A stretch of DNA of 64,000 bases from Escallonia rubra (Eukaryota; Streptophyta; Magnoliopsida; Escalloniales; Escalloniaceae). Numbering within the stretch: position 1 is the first letter of the stretch; every line of letters begins with the position of its first letter. The position numbers and the translations under genes are program-made. A model generated the notes under the pieces. It did no database searches. It was not told where the DNA came from and was given only the letters and a program-made list of their open reading frames with translations. Positions 35,703 to 46,931 of this stretch are shown here, piece by piece. The stretch lies in assembly GCA_033065855.1 (NCBI GenBank), contig JAVXUO010000715.1, positions 124,001 through 188,000 on the forward strand, written 5' to 3'.

Positions 35703-38345
35703 GATCAAAAGTTTGTATTCATTTCAATATTCGGTTGTACACGTTTGAGAGAGTATATATGCACATATGCTTACAGAACTGGAGATTTAAAAATGACTAC
35801 CTAGATAAGGAAGTTATCCTAGTCAACCTCTTTTATCTTTTGTGAACTTTGAATTTTGTTATCAACGCATGTTTGACTTCTTCTTGGACGGATGATGATA
35901 TGGTCCAATACCGCCCGCACACCCTCCCCCCTACCCCCCACACCCCACAAGCTCAGCGTCTCAACTACGTTGAGCTCCGACCGAAGTAGACGAAATCAAG
36001 ATAGGGACAATGGTTTTGTGAAGATGTCCGCTGGCTGGTCGACAGTGGAAATAAATCAAACATCCAAAGCTTTAGAGTTGTCAAAGGGCCGGGCTTGGGC
36101 CGGCCCAGCCCAAGCCCATCGGGCCTGCTGTGGGGCTGGGCCGGGGCCGGGCCAGTGGGGCTGCCAACCGGACCGGGCCTGCCGAAGGCAAACCTAGGCC
36201 CAGTCCAAGCCTTGGCCCTGGCCCTAGGCCCAATATCTAGGGCCGGGCCTAGGCCTTTTTTTTTTTTTTTTTTTACAAAATTCTTTAGCTATTCTTCGTA
36301 TAACAAGAATTAATACTTACTAAATTTGGTTGATAGCATTTTACAATAATAGGAAGTTATATCTATTGTAGCATTACCAAGAAATTGACACTAACCATAT
36401 TTAGTAGTCATCAATATCAACAAATAGGAGGTTGTATCTTCTAGTTACAATCCAAGTTGCAGGTAAAATAATCTTTTTGTTTTTTTCATATTCCAAGCCA
36501 CTGCTAGTCTCATAAGAATAGCAATCTAGCCTATCATAATCTTGACCTTTTGAAGATTTCTCAAACTTGTCATCTTTAAAGGACTACTAATAATTTAGTA
36601 TAAGAGTTATGAATTGTTTATTGTAGACCCACAACAAAATCTAATTCCGTATCATTTCAATCTTTGCGACAAATATATCTATAAGTTCGAACTCATGTGG
36701 ACTTATTAGTAGTGGAATTTTGGAAAAGGGGTGGAAGAAAAGGGGGGAAAAGCAAAAAATTCAAAAAAGTGGGGCCAAACCCGGGCCGCAGACCGGGCCA
36801 AGCCCGGGCCGTTTCCGGGCCGTTTTCTAGATTTTGAAGGCCTGGTCCAGGCCCAGGCCCCAGGCCCTCTGCACGCGGGCCACTACTGTTCATCGACGGG
36901 GTCGGGCCAGCCCGGGCCGGGTCGAGCCGGCCCGCGGGCCGCCCGGCCCGTTTGACAACTCTACAAAGCTTTGCGAGCCACATGTTCTCGAACAAAATGA
37001 TAGTCAATTTCAACATGTTTAGTTCGGGCATGGAAAACCGGATTAAGGGAGAGACAGACCGAGCTAATGTTATCACACTAAAGTTTGGGAGGATTGGACG
37101 ATGTGAGATGAAGTTCAGAGATGAGGGACTTAAGCCACTCAAGTTCAGAAGCAAACAGTGGCAATAGCTTTGTATTCGGCTTCCGTACTCGACCAAGCGA
37201 CTGTTGGTTGCTTGGCGAAACTCCAAGAGATAAGATTACAACCAAGGTAAACACAAAAGCCATTGGTAGACCAATGGTCATCCGAACATCCAGCGTAATC
37301 AGCGTCAGAGCAAGCAGATAATGAAAGATCTGACGACTTGAAGCAGCATATGCCAAAATGAAGGGTATCTTTGAGGTATCGTGAGATACGCTTCGCAGCT
37401 GACTAATGCTCATATGTGGGTGATTGCATAAATTGAGCAACCTTGTTAAGGGAGAAAGAAATTAAATGTCAGGTCTGGTAAATGATAGATATTTTAAGGC
37501 CCCAACGATACTGCGTTAGTCAATGGGGGATGGACGAGGATCACCATTATGCCGAGAGAGATGAGTTGAGGTTGCCATGGGAGTGTGAACTAGTATGGCC
37601 GCATCAAGGTGAGTCTGATTTAGGAGGTCTGTTATGTATTTGCGTTGAAGGAGCAGGAGACCGCGATCAGTGTGAATGACTTCAATTCCAAGGAAGTAGT
37701 GAAAAGGGCCAAAATCTTTGACAGAGAATTCGGCATTATGGGCACCGACAATGCGATTGATAGTCGGTGAGGAATTTCTAGTGAGGATGATGTCGTCAAC
37801 ATATATGAGAATGCAGACGAAGGCTGTGTAGGTGCGAAGTATGAACAGAGACGTAGTCGAAAGGCATGCACGAAATCCAAGGTCAGTGAGTCATTAAGGT
37901 AAACGTGCATACCAGACACGCGGGGCTTGCTTGAGACCGTATAGAGCTTTCTGTAGTTTGCACACATAATGAGGGAACTGATGTTGTTTAAAGCCAAGGG
38001 CTGAGTCATATAGACATCTTCTTCAAGAAAGTCATTCAGAAAAGCATTGTTCACCTCGATTTGCCAAAGAGTGCAATCAAAAGACACAACCAGGGAGAGA
38101 ATAAGACAGACGGTGCTAGGTATAAGACAGACGGTGGTGGGTTTGACTACTGGACTAAATGTCTCACAATAGTCAATGTCTTCTTGTTGACGATAACCCT
38201 TGGCAACCAGTCGAGCTTTGTAGCGATCGACTGACCCATCAGTGTGACGTTTAACACACAACAAGCATTTGCAGTCAATAAGGTTGGCGTTCGGGGGGGG
38301 GGGGGAAGTGTCAAGTCCCATGTTTGATTATGCAATTTTATGCAT
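35703..38345 (-). mobile_element. Ty1-copia LTR retrotransposon remnant 3
   Basis: On the minus strand: reverse transcriptase from about 38,340 ([35 protein letters not shown]), RNase H (about 37,350-37,080), the VDQPADIFTKPLS end (about 36,050), a G-rich polypurine tract (about 35,915-35,945), and one LTR of about 208 bp starting TATTGGACC at 35,910 and running to about 35,703. The 5' half, with gag, integrase and the other LTR, is missing. Broken in several places. It is related to fossil 1 by its LTR start and RNase H end. It is interrupted by a hAT element. Confidence 0.85.
36073..36963 (-). mobile_element. Ds-like non-autonomous hAT element, 891 bp
   Basis: Ends TAGAGTTGTCAAA and TTTGACAACTCTA, flanked by a perfect 8-bp target duplication CAAAGCTT (36,065-36,072 and 36,964-36,971). 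Its first 180 bp or so match the right end of the complete hAT at 41,723-45,587 read backwards, and its last 250 bp or so match that element's left end. It is therefore an internally deleted derivative of the same family in the opposite orientation. It encodes no transposase. Its GGCCCGGCCC-rich ends produce meaningless open frames. Confidence 0.95.
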
Positions 38346-39840
38346 AATGAAGCCTGATATTTTTCTCAAGGCCCGTGAAGTTTTTTCTTGTAAACTGATA
38401 ATGAGGATTTTATTATTCGATGAATGATCTAAGTGAAAAATTATTCTTAATGAACTTTTGTGGAGTTTGTATTCATATTATACATGTAAAGGGTATGTAT
38501 ATAGGGTGGTTTAGTTCACACCATTATAAGTATCAAAATCACACACACACGGGCGCAAATTGGCTTTTAAATGACTAGGTGCAGTATTATCATATAAATT
38601 TGTGCTAAAAGTCTTGTGGTAAATATATGCTAAATTACATGCACAAGGATAGCGTTACGTGTACTACCAAAGTTTTTTCATGCTAGGTAAAAATAAAAGA
38701 GAGTTTTAATATATTACCAAGGGAGCTTAGAGAATATTATAGACCATTTAATAGCAAAAAAGAAGGCAACATTAAGACTAAGCATAACTTTAGACATATT
38801 GTATTTGAAATTTGGAACTTAAGCTAGAAAAAGTTAAAGAAGGACTTGCTCTTTGTACTTCAAATTTGAATTAAGAGATTCATTAAAAGGTGTAGTAAGA
38901 CTAGATCATTACCAAAAGAAAACAAAATGCAGGGTTATTTAATTTTGACCCCTTACGATCTTTTCGACAAGAAATGACCATCACTACAGAAATAAATAAG
39001 ATGGATAATGAATGATATTAAAGTCCTAAATGATGGTGTTTTAAATTTTTAGTGGTGAAGCTAGTGGAAATAGGGGCTAAACCTTTAAAAGTGAACAATA
39101 AAAAGCTATAGAAAGATTCTTGAAAACTACAGGTACTAGATTTATTGTCTAAGCTACTTTAGTTTTTATATATGCCCTCCTAGCTCTCTTTACTGCATTT
39201 AATTCTTGATTTTAAAGATGCACCATTTAAGCTTCTAATTTCTTCCACTTCACAGAATTTGTAATACATTTATTAATCCTAACTCCAAACGTTTTACGAA
39301 ATTTGTTATATACTTATCAATCCTAACTAGCTCCTTCCTGTCAGACACTTTACTTTCTACAACCTTTTTTGAGATACAAATTTTGAACTTTTGCTGATAT
39401 GACTTAGTTATAATTCAAACTATTTCTCAGTTTCACTTCCTAGACTTCTATACATGCCATCGAATATATTATAAGAAATTGGACAGCTCTCATATACGCT
39501 TCATATTGCATTCGATGTGCATCAAATTGTCTCTAAAATACTTTCGTTACTACAATGCCGAATTTATAGTGCTTGGTGAGAGTTAGATATTTGTGGAAGA
39601 TGTTTGAAATTGATTGTCATATCAGTGTACCTTCAATTCATGTTTGAAAGTAAGACCAAGTTCTGTGCTATGAACTTTCACTGCTTAGAGTCTTTGATTA
39701 CTTATTATGGTTTAATTATAATAGTAGTACTGATTAAGTCTAATTGTGTTTTACACTGAGGTCTATAACCTTTTTTATTTCGAACCACTATTTTGACGTG
39801 CAAAATCACGTTGTCCGTACTAATTTAACTACATGCATCT
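38346..39840. other. Unassigned AT-rich sequence
   Basis: No gene or repeat recognised. Confidence 0.45.
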
Positions 39841-40841
39841 GTTTTTTGGATGGCTTTGTTGATCAAGTCGAGTGATGCAAAAAAATATTGTTGGGTTGCT
39901 TTCGTTTTCTCTGCCTTTTTTTTTTTTTTTTTTTTTGTGCATGTGTGTGTGGGGTTGGCTTTGGAGTATTTTAATAAAAATAAAAACTTTAACACTTATT
40001 CTAAATTTATTTTTGGTCTTATGTCCTCCGTAATGAAGTCGCTGCCAAAAAGGCTATACAATTATCGTTTCGTACCGTCATTTTGTTGGTCCATAATTGT
40101 GGTTAAAGTTCCTCATTATAATTTTTTATGTAGGACCTTGACACGTCATTGTAATGTTTTGATTTATGTCTTTTCAATACATTTTATTGGCTTATAATTG
40201 ACCTTTATAACTTTTGTAACCTGCATTAGATTCTTGAATGGCCATGAGTTATATTTTTAACACCACTATATAAATATTGCATAGTGGATGGCTGGTGGGT
40301 GGCAATCTTACTTTACCGCTCATGTTGAGCTTAAAATGTCACCATATTTGTTCAAGACTCCTACCTTCTCCTGTTATTGCCTTTTTGGGCCACGAACATG
40401 CACCACCTCTATATAACACTATCTTTTTTATGATAAATCATGTCCAGCTATGCGAGGCATTGAAGTGAGATGTCTTTTTTATTGACGCTATAATCTAGTA
40501 ATATTTATTTTGATAAGGAAATTGGGCAAGGAAGGGTGTTGTGTGAAATTTTCACTTTAATATGTACAGTAGAGTACGAGTGAAGTAACAGTTTGAAGTG
40601 TGTTATTCTATCCTGGAGGCGACACTCATTACCTTCTACATTAGTAATTATTCAAATGGGTGTGAATCGTCTTGAAGAGAGCGACATAATCTGCGTCTCA
40701 ACACAGTATATATAACATTTTAAGGTGGTCACGGCGGATGTTTAGGCCTTTCATGGATATACCGTTCAGTTAGTGTAAAGCCGCGATCTCACAGGAAAGA
40801 TAGGTATATGCATTTTTCATTCACTAAAAGAATGAAGGTAA
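39841..40841 (+). repeat. Distal upstream flank of malectin-like copy 3
   Basis: 39,841-39,960 matches 8,780-8,885 upstream of copy 1 (GTTGATCAAG, ATATTGTTGGGTTGCT, then a T run). The rest, 39,961-40,841, has no counterpart at copy 1. The homology resumes at about 46,265, so 39,961-46,264 is extra sequence in copy 3 that includes the Mutator-like element. Confidence 0.7.
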
Positions 40842-41208
40842 TTATTTATAGGGATAATATCACTTATATCCCTCACTTTAGGGGTAAATTACAGCCGAGG
40901 ACACATGTTTGCGTTTATATAACTTATATCCCTCACTTTAGGGGTAAATTACAGCCGAGGACAGAATACGAACGGTGTTAACATTTTGCATGAAATGACA
41001 TGATTGCCCTTGAGACCAAATCCATCCTCTCTCTCTTGCCCTTCTCTCTTCTTCCATCACCGTCAACCTCTCTCATTTCTCTCTTTTTCTTTTTTCCCTC
41101 CTCTCTCTTCTTCCCATTCTCCCACTCTCCAACACCTCCTTCTCCCACTATATTAAACCCCAATATAATTTAGGCATCACAGCCAGAGTCTTATTTGAAC
41201 CACTGCCT

Positions 41209-41625
41209 GTGGGTACGCACTGTGGAAGATCACCCAGCTCACCGAGTCGCTGCACACTAGTCCTGAGCCCATCATCAGGTCCGCAAATTCAGCTGAGCCC
41301 ACCCACCACTCTTGTCTGTGCTCAGATCCGGCAAGTTACCGACGATGTCAGTCAGGGTTCGCCCCAGATGGATCAGGTTCAGGGAGTCCACGTTTTGGTG
41401 AAACGACGGTGGTGCTGCATTGTGGTGGTATGGTGTATCGTTGAATTGCCTGTGAGCCTTAGCTCCCCTTTTGATCAGATTCACCCCTATCCATCCTTCC
41501 CTTCCTCACTCATCCCTCTCTATGACTTTTCGATGGGACGCAATGTAGGGAGAGGGGCGAAGAGGAGATATTTTGTGGGTTTTAATTTCCACGGCTCACA
41601 TCCAATTCAACTCTCACACTTCTAA
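41209..41625 (+). other. 138-codon open frame in Mutator-like element A
   Basis: Serine- and proline-rich N-terminal part, then VHVLVKRRWCCIVVVWCIVE. No family is recognised. Its place inside a transposase-less Mutator-like element makes captured genic sequence a possibility. Chance is the main alternative. Confidence 0.3.
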
Positions 41626-42306
41626 TTTGAAGCGAATAGGAGATATTTTGTTGTTGTTCATTTTGGAGTATTGAGTAACATTGATTTGATTGGATTATGG
41701 AGATTGGGTGAAGAGAAGAAGGTAGAGATGTCAAACGGGCCGGGCGGCCCGCGGGCTGGCCCGACCCGGCCCGGTTCTAGCCCGGCCCCGTCGATGAACA
41801 GTAGAGGCCCGCGTGCAGAGGGCCTGGGGCCTGGGCCTGGACCAGGCCTTCAAAATCTGGAAATTCGGCCCGGCCCGGCACGGCCCGGTTTTGGCCCGAG
41901 CTTGGCCCGGTCTGCGGCCCGATCTGCGGCCCGGGTTTGGCCCGGTCTGCAGCCCGGGTTTGGCCCGGTTTTGGCCCCACTTTTTTGAATCTTTTGCTTT
42001 TCCCCCCCTTTCTTCCACCCCTTTTCCAAACTTCCACTTTTACCCCCCAACAGCTATATAACGGCTAGTTTGGGGGGTATTTTAGTCTACCTATATTTTT
42101 CAACTCCTTTACACTCTTACCCTCCCCAACAACTATAAACGGATAGTTTGTAGGGGTATTTTGGTCTTTTGTGAAGTTTCTAAAATCTATAAATTCACAC
42201 CATTTCTCTCTAATTTTTCACACCAATCTTCTTACTCTCTTCTTACTCTCACAACAAGCTTTGCTACTATTTTCCTCTCCAATTACTACTCTTGCTAATT
42301 ACTACT

Positions 42307-42548
42307 AGTATTTACTAATTATTACTCTTGTTTATTAATTACTAGTCTTGCTAAATTCTTTTTAATTACTAACTCTCTAATATTTGTTACTCGTTCATTC
42401 TTTTAATTGTTATTTCTTATTACTAGTAGTATTTACTAATTACTACTCTTGTTTATTAATTACTAGTCTTGCTAAATTCTTTTTAATTACTAACTCTCTA
42501 ATATTTGTTACTCGTTCATTCTTTTAATTGTTATTTCTTATTACTACT
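42307..42548. repeat. 121-bp tandem duplication in the hAT 5' leader
   Basis: Two nearly identical 121-bp units begin AGTATTTACTAATTA (42,307 and 42,428). They lie between the left subterminal repeats and the transposase start, in the likely promoter or 5' UTR. Confidence 0.9.
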
Positions 42549-42627
42549 CTTATATTTAGTTACTCTTATTATTTCTTATTATTACTAACTTTGTATTTAG
42601 TTACTCTTACAAAGTTTAGCGTGAAAT

Positions 42628-42771
42628 ATGTCTGGAATAATTAAGAGAATTAGGCGTACATCGTCATCACGAAAAACATCATCATCATCGCAAGCACCAC
42701 CACCAGCACAAGCGCCAGCGCCACGGCCATCAGAAACACCAATCCAAGCACCAACACAAGTGGACGAATGA
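42628..42771 (+). CDS. Short ORF overlapping the hAT transposase start
   Basis: A 47-codon frame starting MSGIIKRIRRTSSSRKTSS and rich in Ser, Ala and Pro ends in a TGA that overlaps the transposase ATG as ATGA (42,768-42,771). Basic, serine-rich N-termini of this kind are common in plant hAT transposases, so this may be the original N-terminus separated by a frame change. Alternatively it is a regulatory upstream ORF. The transposase domains do not need it. Confidence 0.5.
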   Translation: MSGIIKRIRRTSSSRKTSSSSQAPPPAQAPAPRPSETPIQAPTQVDE

Positions 42772-44894
42772 GTACAGGCTCTATGATAGATACCCAAGCC
42801 AATTGGGAGTTCAATCAAAACATTCCAGATTTTGAATACACGCCTGATGAAGACCCCCCGCATTATAGTCAAGGACGCAGCTCGGTTGGCGAAGCTACTA
42901 CTCAGTGGCATAATCTCAACCCTATGCCTGGTCATGATGAAGAAGGGCCGAGCAATGCCTCCGATAACGTGCCAAAAGTCCAAAAGGAAAAAAAGAAGAA
43001 AGCCGAGTGTTGGAATCATTTCGACGTAGTTACGGTGGACGACACCCGAAAAGCTCGATGTAAGTACTGTCTTAAATTATTTTCGACTGGTAGTGGTAAT
43101 GGACATCTTAACAGGCATTACCCTCAGTGTGCACCTCGACAAGGCCACGTCGAACCTACCCAGACGCAGTTATCTTTTGACGGTAAGTTATTTGTTTATA
43201 ATCAGCGAGAGCAAAGAGACGGTCTCGCTGAATTTGTTATTCATGATGAACAAGCCTTTTCTTTTGCCGATAATCCTAAGTACTCTAGATATATGAACAC
43301 ATACGTCCAACCTTTGTACAAAAAGGTTACTAGAAACACAACTAGATCCGATGCACTCCGACAGTACAAGGCTGCTAAAGCACGCCTTATCGATTATTTC
43401 GATAAATTTGACGGTAAAGTTAGTCTTACTTCTGATATTTGGCAATCTCCTTATACTTTTGTTAGTTATTCTTGTGTGACCGCTCATTGGATTGATGCAG
43501 ATTGGGTTATGCACAAGAGAATCATCGCTTTCGAGCACTTCCCTTATCCGCACGATGGAATGAACATTGTTATTCTTATATTAAAAGCATGCACCAAATT
43601 TAAAATTAAGGATAAGATTATGAGTGTTAGTTTTGATAATGCTTCTAATAATAAAGCTGATGTTGCAGCTTTAAAGGAGACGCTTCAACCTGTACTTCAT
43701 GGTGAATTATTTCATGTTTGCTGTGTTTGTCACATTATTAATTTAATTGTTCAAGATGGTTTAGCTGCTGCAGGAGATATTCTGCTCAAAATGAGGGGTA
43801 TGACAGCGTATGTTAATGGCTCGAGTTTGAGAACACAACAATTTAAAACGTTGTGTGTTCAATATAATATGCCACGCAGGAGAGCAGTTACAGATGTGGT
43901 CCACAGGTGGAACTCTACATACCACATGCTTTTACACATTCTGGCATACCGAGAAGTCTACACGCATTTTCTACTAACCCAGTTCCCAGCCGGCTTGCCA
44001 ACTCAGGAGGAATGGCAGATGGCCACATACCTAGCTGAATTTTTGGAGGTATTCTACACGTCTACCAATTTATTGTCTGGTACGTACTATCCCACCTCTC
44101 CTCTCGCTGTAATAGAAATTCTGAAGATGGCTACAATGTTAACAAAATGGAGATATATAGGACCCTTTAGGGAAATAGTACAAGTGATGGATCAAAAATT
44201 TAATAAATATTGGAGTAAACTGCCTGCTATTTTTACTGTGGCTACTTGTTTAGATCCTAGGTTAAAGTTGCATGGCGTGAACGCCTCGATACAAGAGATA
44301 TCGAAATTAATGCGCTACACAGCAGAGGACACAACCTTGCTCACAGCAAAAGTGAGCAAGAGGTTTGAGGACTTGTTCAACCTCTATCGTAATTCTGCTG
44401 ACGTGCGCGGGCGAGCTACATCATCATCCACTGCTGAGAGGTATTATGCGCCATACCTTCAAGGCTTTGAACATCTAGTAGCAAGACAACTACCAGGTGA
44501 AGGTACTTCTAATTCGGGAGGTTCGTATAATTTTTCCTCTTTTAATGAGATTGGTGTATATGCAAATACTGATCATTATTCTGATTTATCAAGGCAAAAA
44601 CAGGTTAATTTTAATTTGTTAAATTTTTGGAAACAAAATCAAAACATGTATAAAACTTTATCCCAAATTGCACGGGATGTACTGCCAGTGCAAGCCTCCA
44701 CGGTTGCTTCAGAGTCGGCATTTTCAGCAAACGGGAGGGTTTTGGATGACAGAAGGAGTCGTCTTAACCCTGAGTCGCTCGAGCTATGTGTATGTTGGAA
44801 GGATTATCTTGATGCGAATTACCGCGAGCAAGATAAACCAATTGATGATAGGAAGAGCAGTAACTCGGATATTGAAATATTTCCGGATGATTAG
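42768..44894 (+). CDS. hAT transposase (BED finger, RICESLEEPER/Ac-like)
   Basis: This 708-residue frame is intact. A BED-type zinc finger at residues 81-121 has Cys98, Cys101, His113, His117 and Cys121. The RNase H-like catalytic domain follows, with LTSDIW (Asp223), SFDNASNN (Asp290) and the HRWNSTYHML tryptophan motif. The C-terminal dimerisation domain at about 615-690 holds LLNFWKQNQ, VLPVQAST, ASESAFSANGRVLDDRRSRL (Glu649). Asp223, Asp290 and Glu649 fit the hAT DDE triad known from Hermes. The length is usual for plant Ac-like enzymes. It would bind the subterminal repeats of its own element, cut and reinsert it with an 8-bp duplication, and could mobilise the Ds-like copy at 36,073. 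ATG 42,768 is the first in the frame. No intron is needed. Domesticated RICESLEEPER-type genes look similar, but the flanking termini and target duplication show this is a transposon. Confidence 0.93.
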   Translation: MSTGSMIDTQANWEFNQNIPDFEYTPDEDPPHYSQGRSSVGEATTQWHNLNPMPGHDEEGPSNASDNVPKVQKEKKKKAECWNHFDVVTVDDTRKARCKYCLKLFSTGSGNGHLNRHYPQCAPRQGHVEPTQTQLSFDGKLFVYNQREQRDGLAEFVIHDEQAFSFADNPKYSRYMNTYVQPLYKKVTRNTTRSDALRQYKAAKARLIDYFDKFDGKVSLTSDIWQSPYTFVSYSCVTAHWIDADWVMHKRIIAFEHFPYPHDGMNIVILILKACTKFKIKDKIMSVSFDNASNNKADVAALKETLQPVLHGELFHVCCVCHIINLIVQDGLAAAGDILLKMRGMTAYVNGSSLRTQQFKTLCVQYNMPRRRAVTDVVHRWNSTYHMLLHILAYREVYTHFLLTQFPAGLPTQEEWQMATYLAEFLEVFYTSTNLLSGTYYPTSPLAVIEILKMATMLTKWRYIGPFREIVQVMDQKFNKYWSKLPAIFTVATCLDPRLKLHGVNASIQEISKLMRYTAEDTTLLTAKVSKRFEDLFNLYRNSADVRGRATSSSTAERYYAPYLQGFEHLVARQLPGEGTSNSGGSYNFSSFNEIGVYANTDHYSDLSRQKQVNFNLLNFWKQNQNMYKTLSQIARDVLPVQASTVASESAFSANGRVLDDRRSRLNPESLELCVCWKDYLDANYREQDKPIDDRKSSNSDIEIFPDD

Positions 44895-46264
44895 GTAATT
44901 TGTTTTTATTTTCCTCTTTTGATCCTTTTGGTTGACGCTGCAAATTTCTTGATCTTTGATTGCTGATATTTTGGATAGACATGCATTATTATTTTGATTG
45001 TTAGAGTTTTAAGAATAAATTTTTTCACAAAATATACTTTTTTTCATATATATAAAATAATTTTTTACAAGCAAGATATATATTTTTTCGTATATATAAA
45101 AAAATAGGTAACTTCGCCTGTTTGTTTACAAGCAGCCGGTCCCAAGCCCAGATAAAAGGAGGAGGAGGGCCTATGAACACATTTATTATTTTTCTATATA
45201 AATTGTTATGTGTTAAGATTTTATTAATAAAGCTCACCAAGAAGAGTATGAAAATGTTTAACATATAATAAAAAATATAATGGCTAACAAATATTATTAT
45301 TATATACATACATACATATGTATATTACTTATAATGAAATAAAAGGATAAAGATTAGGTTCGTTAAATTGTGAATATTGCCTAGAGATGAAATTTAAAAT
45401 TGAATAACAAGAAACCAAGCCCGGCCCTAGATATTGGGCCTAGGGCCAGGGCCTGGACTGGGCCTAGGTTTTCCTTCGGCAGGCCCGGCCCGGCCCGGTT
45501 GGTAGCCCCACTGGCCCGGCCCGGCCCCACAGCAGGCCCGATGGGCTTGGGCTGGGCCGGCCCAAGCCCGGCCCTTTGACATCTCTAGAAGAAGGGGAGT
45601 TCATCGCCATCGGAAGAGGTGATTCCGATGGTTCTTTAAATTTTGTTGGTTGAGCATGACTCCTGCGAAAATGGGTATGGTCGTATCGGTAGTTATTGGT
45701 CAGTGGTATGGCCGTATGGTCGAGTGGTGCATCATCCGCGATGACACCGACTTAATCGCTATCGTCACCAACGTCGCCATAGACGTCTGCGGCAGTAGCA
45801 GAGGCAACGGTGAGGGGATCTTTTTGCCGCCGTAGTCGCCGCTGGACCGATTGTGAACGTGGCTGGTGGCGTGTTTATCGAATCTAACGGAGGATGAAAC
45901 CTCTCTTTCTCTCTCTCTCTCTCTCGACGAAGGCCACACAAACGAGCATAAAAGAGATTTCATTGTTTTGACTGAAAAGAAAGAGAGGGTAGTATTGTCA
46001 TTTTTAAAATATTGTATTGCTACATCAGCAAAAATCGTTAGTTTGGGTCACGGAACCCTAACGGTGGGCATATCTGATACAATTTTTTTACATTTTGGAT
46101 ACGATTACAAATTTTTGAAACTTACGTCTTTGACTGTAATTTACCCCTAAACTGAGGGATATAAGTGATATTATCCCTTATTTATATTTTGTTTTTAGAT
46201 CATATTTCAACTTTGTGTTTGCTAACAGCTTTTAGTTCTTATTTTATCTTGGTTTGGTTCCAAC

Positions 46265-46931
46265 AGTTGGAGTTCTCACCAGGATGGATTTGTAACTTAT
46301 CACAACTTAATGTCAAGAAATGTGTTAAGGATTTTCTCCATTTTCGAGTTGATGATAAGTTAACGATTTTCTGAACCTTTAAACAGAAGAAAGAATATAA
46401 CGGAGAAAAGAAGAAGTAATGTTGGACATCTATCATGAACCAATGGCAGTAAGAATCAAATGATCCGCATTTCGTTTCAGGATTCTTTGGCGAATATGGT
46501 TTAAGACTATAGTTTTCTCCGTAGGCCGGTTTGAACCATGCGATATGGCGTCCATTTGTAGCTTTCATTCGTAAGGAAAAAAGAACAAAGCAAACAAACA
46601 AACATATAAACCAAACTATAGCAAAGTCTTAAAGACAGTAAACGTGTCAACATGAGGCTTCCATCAGACTGCACTTCGGCCGTAATTCTGTATACGTGAG
46701 TGCGTTTGTGTGTGTATGAGGTGAGTGAAAAAATCAAATTTCAGCATGCAGTTGGATGGATCACTTAATATCACCTCATGAATCATCGGAAGATTCCAAC
46801 ACATACTCATGTTTTACATTAGATAATCCGCATACACTGTCCCAGTTGAACGGTATAAGTATGTTATACACTTGATAGAGTTTCTATTCAAGATTTCAGA
46901 AATTTTTGTCCATTCCTACCTCATTCCTTCC
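46265..46931 (+). promoter_or_regulatory. Proximal upstream region of malectin-like copy 3
   Basis: Conserved with the upstream regions of copies 1 and 2 (GGATTTTCTCCATTTT, ACTATAGTTTTCTCCGTAGG, GAGGCTTCCATCAGACTGC, CACTGTCCCAGTTGAACGGT). The conservation of about 650 bp just 5' of the start in all three copies makes it the likely promoter. The core elements are not defined. Confidence 0.6.

Larger units (their letters stand above)
41723..45587 (+). mobile_element. Complete hAT transposon, 3.9 kb, probably autonomous
   Basis: Ends TAGAGATGTCAAA and TTTGACATCTCTA, flanked by a perfect 8-bp target duplication GAAGAAGG (41,715-41,722 and 45,588-45,595). Both ends have about 200 bp of GGCCCGGCCC-rich subterminal repeats in alternating orientation, presumably transposase-binding sites. 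It encodes an uninterrupted 708-residue transposase with the catalytic residues in place. It lies inside Mutator-like element A. The Ds-like element at 36,073-36,963 shares both its ends. Confidence 0.95.
40851..46177. mobile_element. Mutator-like element A carrying a hAT element
   Basis: Terminal inverted repeats of about 45 bp start GGGATAATATCACTTATATC and continue into a CCCTCACTTTAGGGGTAAAT-like block. The right end is the near-perfect complement. A perfect 9-bp target duplication TTATTTATA lies at 40,842-40,850 and 46,178-46,186. Without the nested hAT the element is about 1.45 kb and encodes no MURA-type transposase. The left terminal block is partly duplicated at 40,920-40,965. The GC-richer interior (41,209-41,625 and 45,610-45,900) could be captured host sequence. 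Confidence 0.93.

Noticed and set aside
36693-37226. 177-codon minus-strand frame in the Ds-like hAT and its flank
   Set aside because: It arises from the GGCCCGGCCC-rich terminal repeats read through into copia sequence. Low-complexity composition, no domain.
41671-42061. Five overlapping open frames at the left end of the hAT
   Set aside because: All are Gly/Pro/Arg/Ala-rich readings of the subterminal repeats in different frames.
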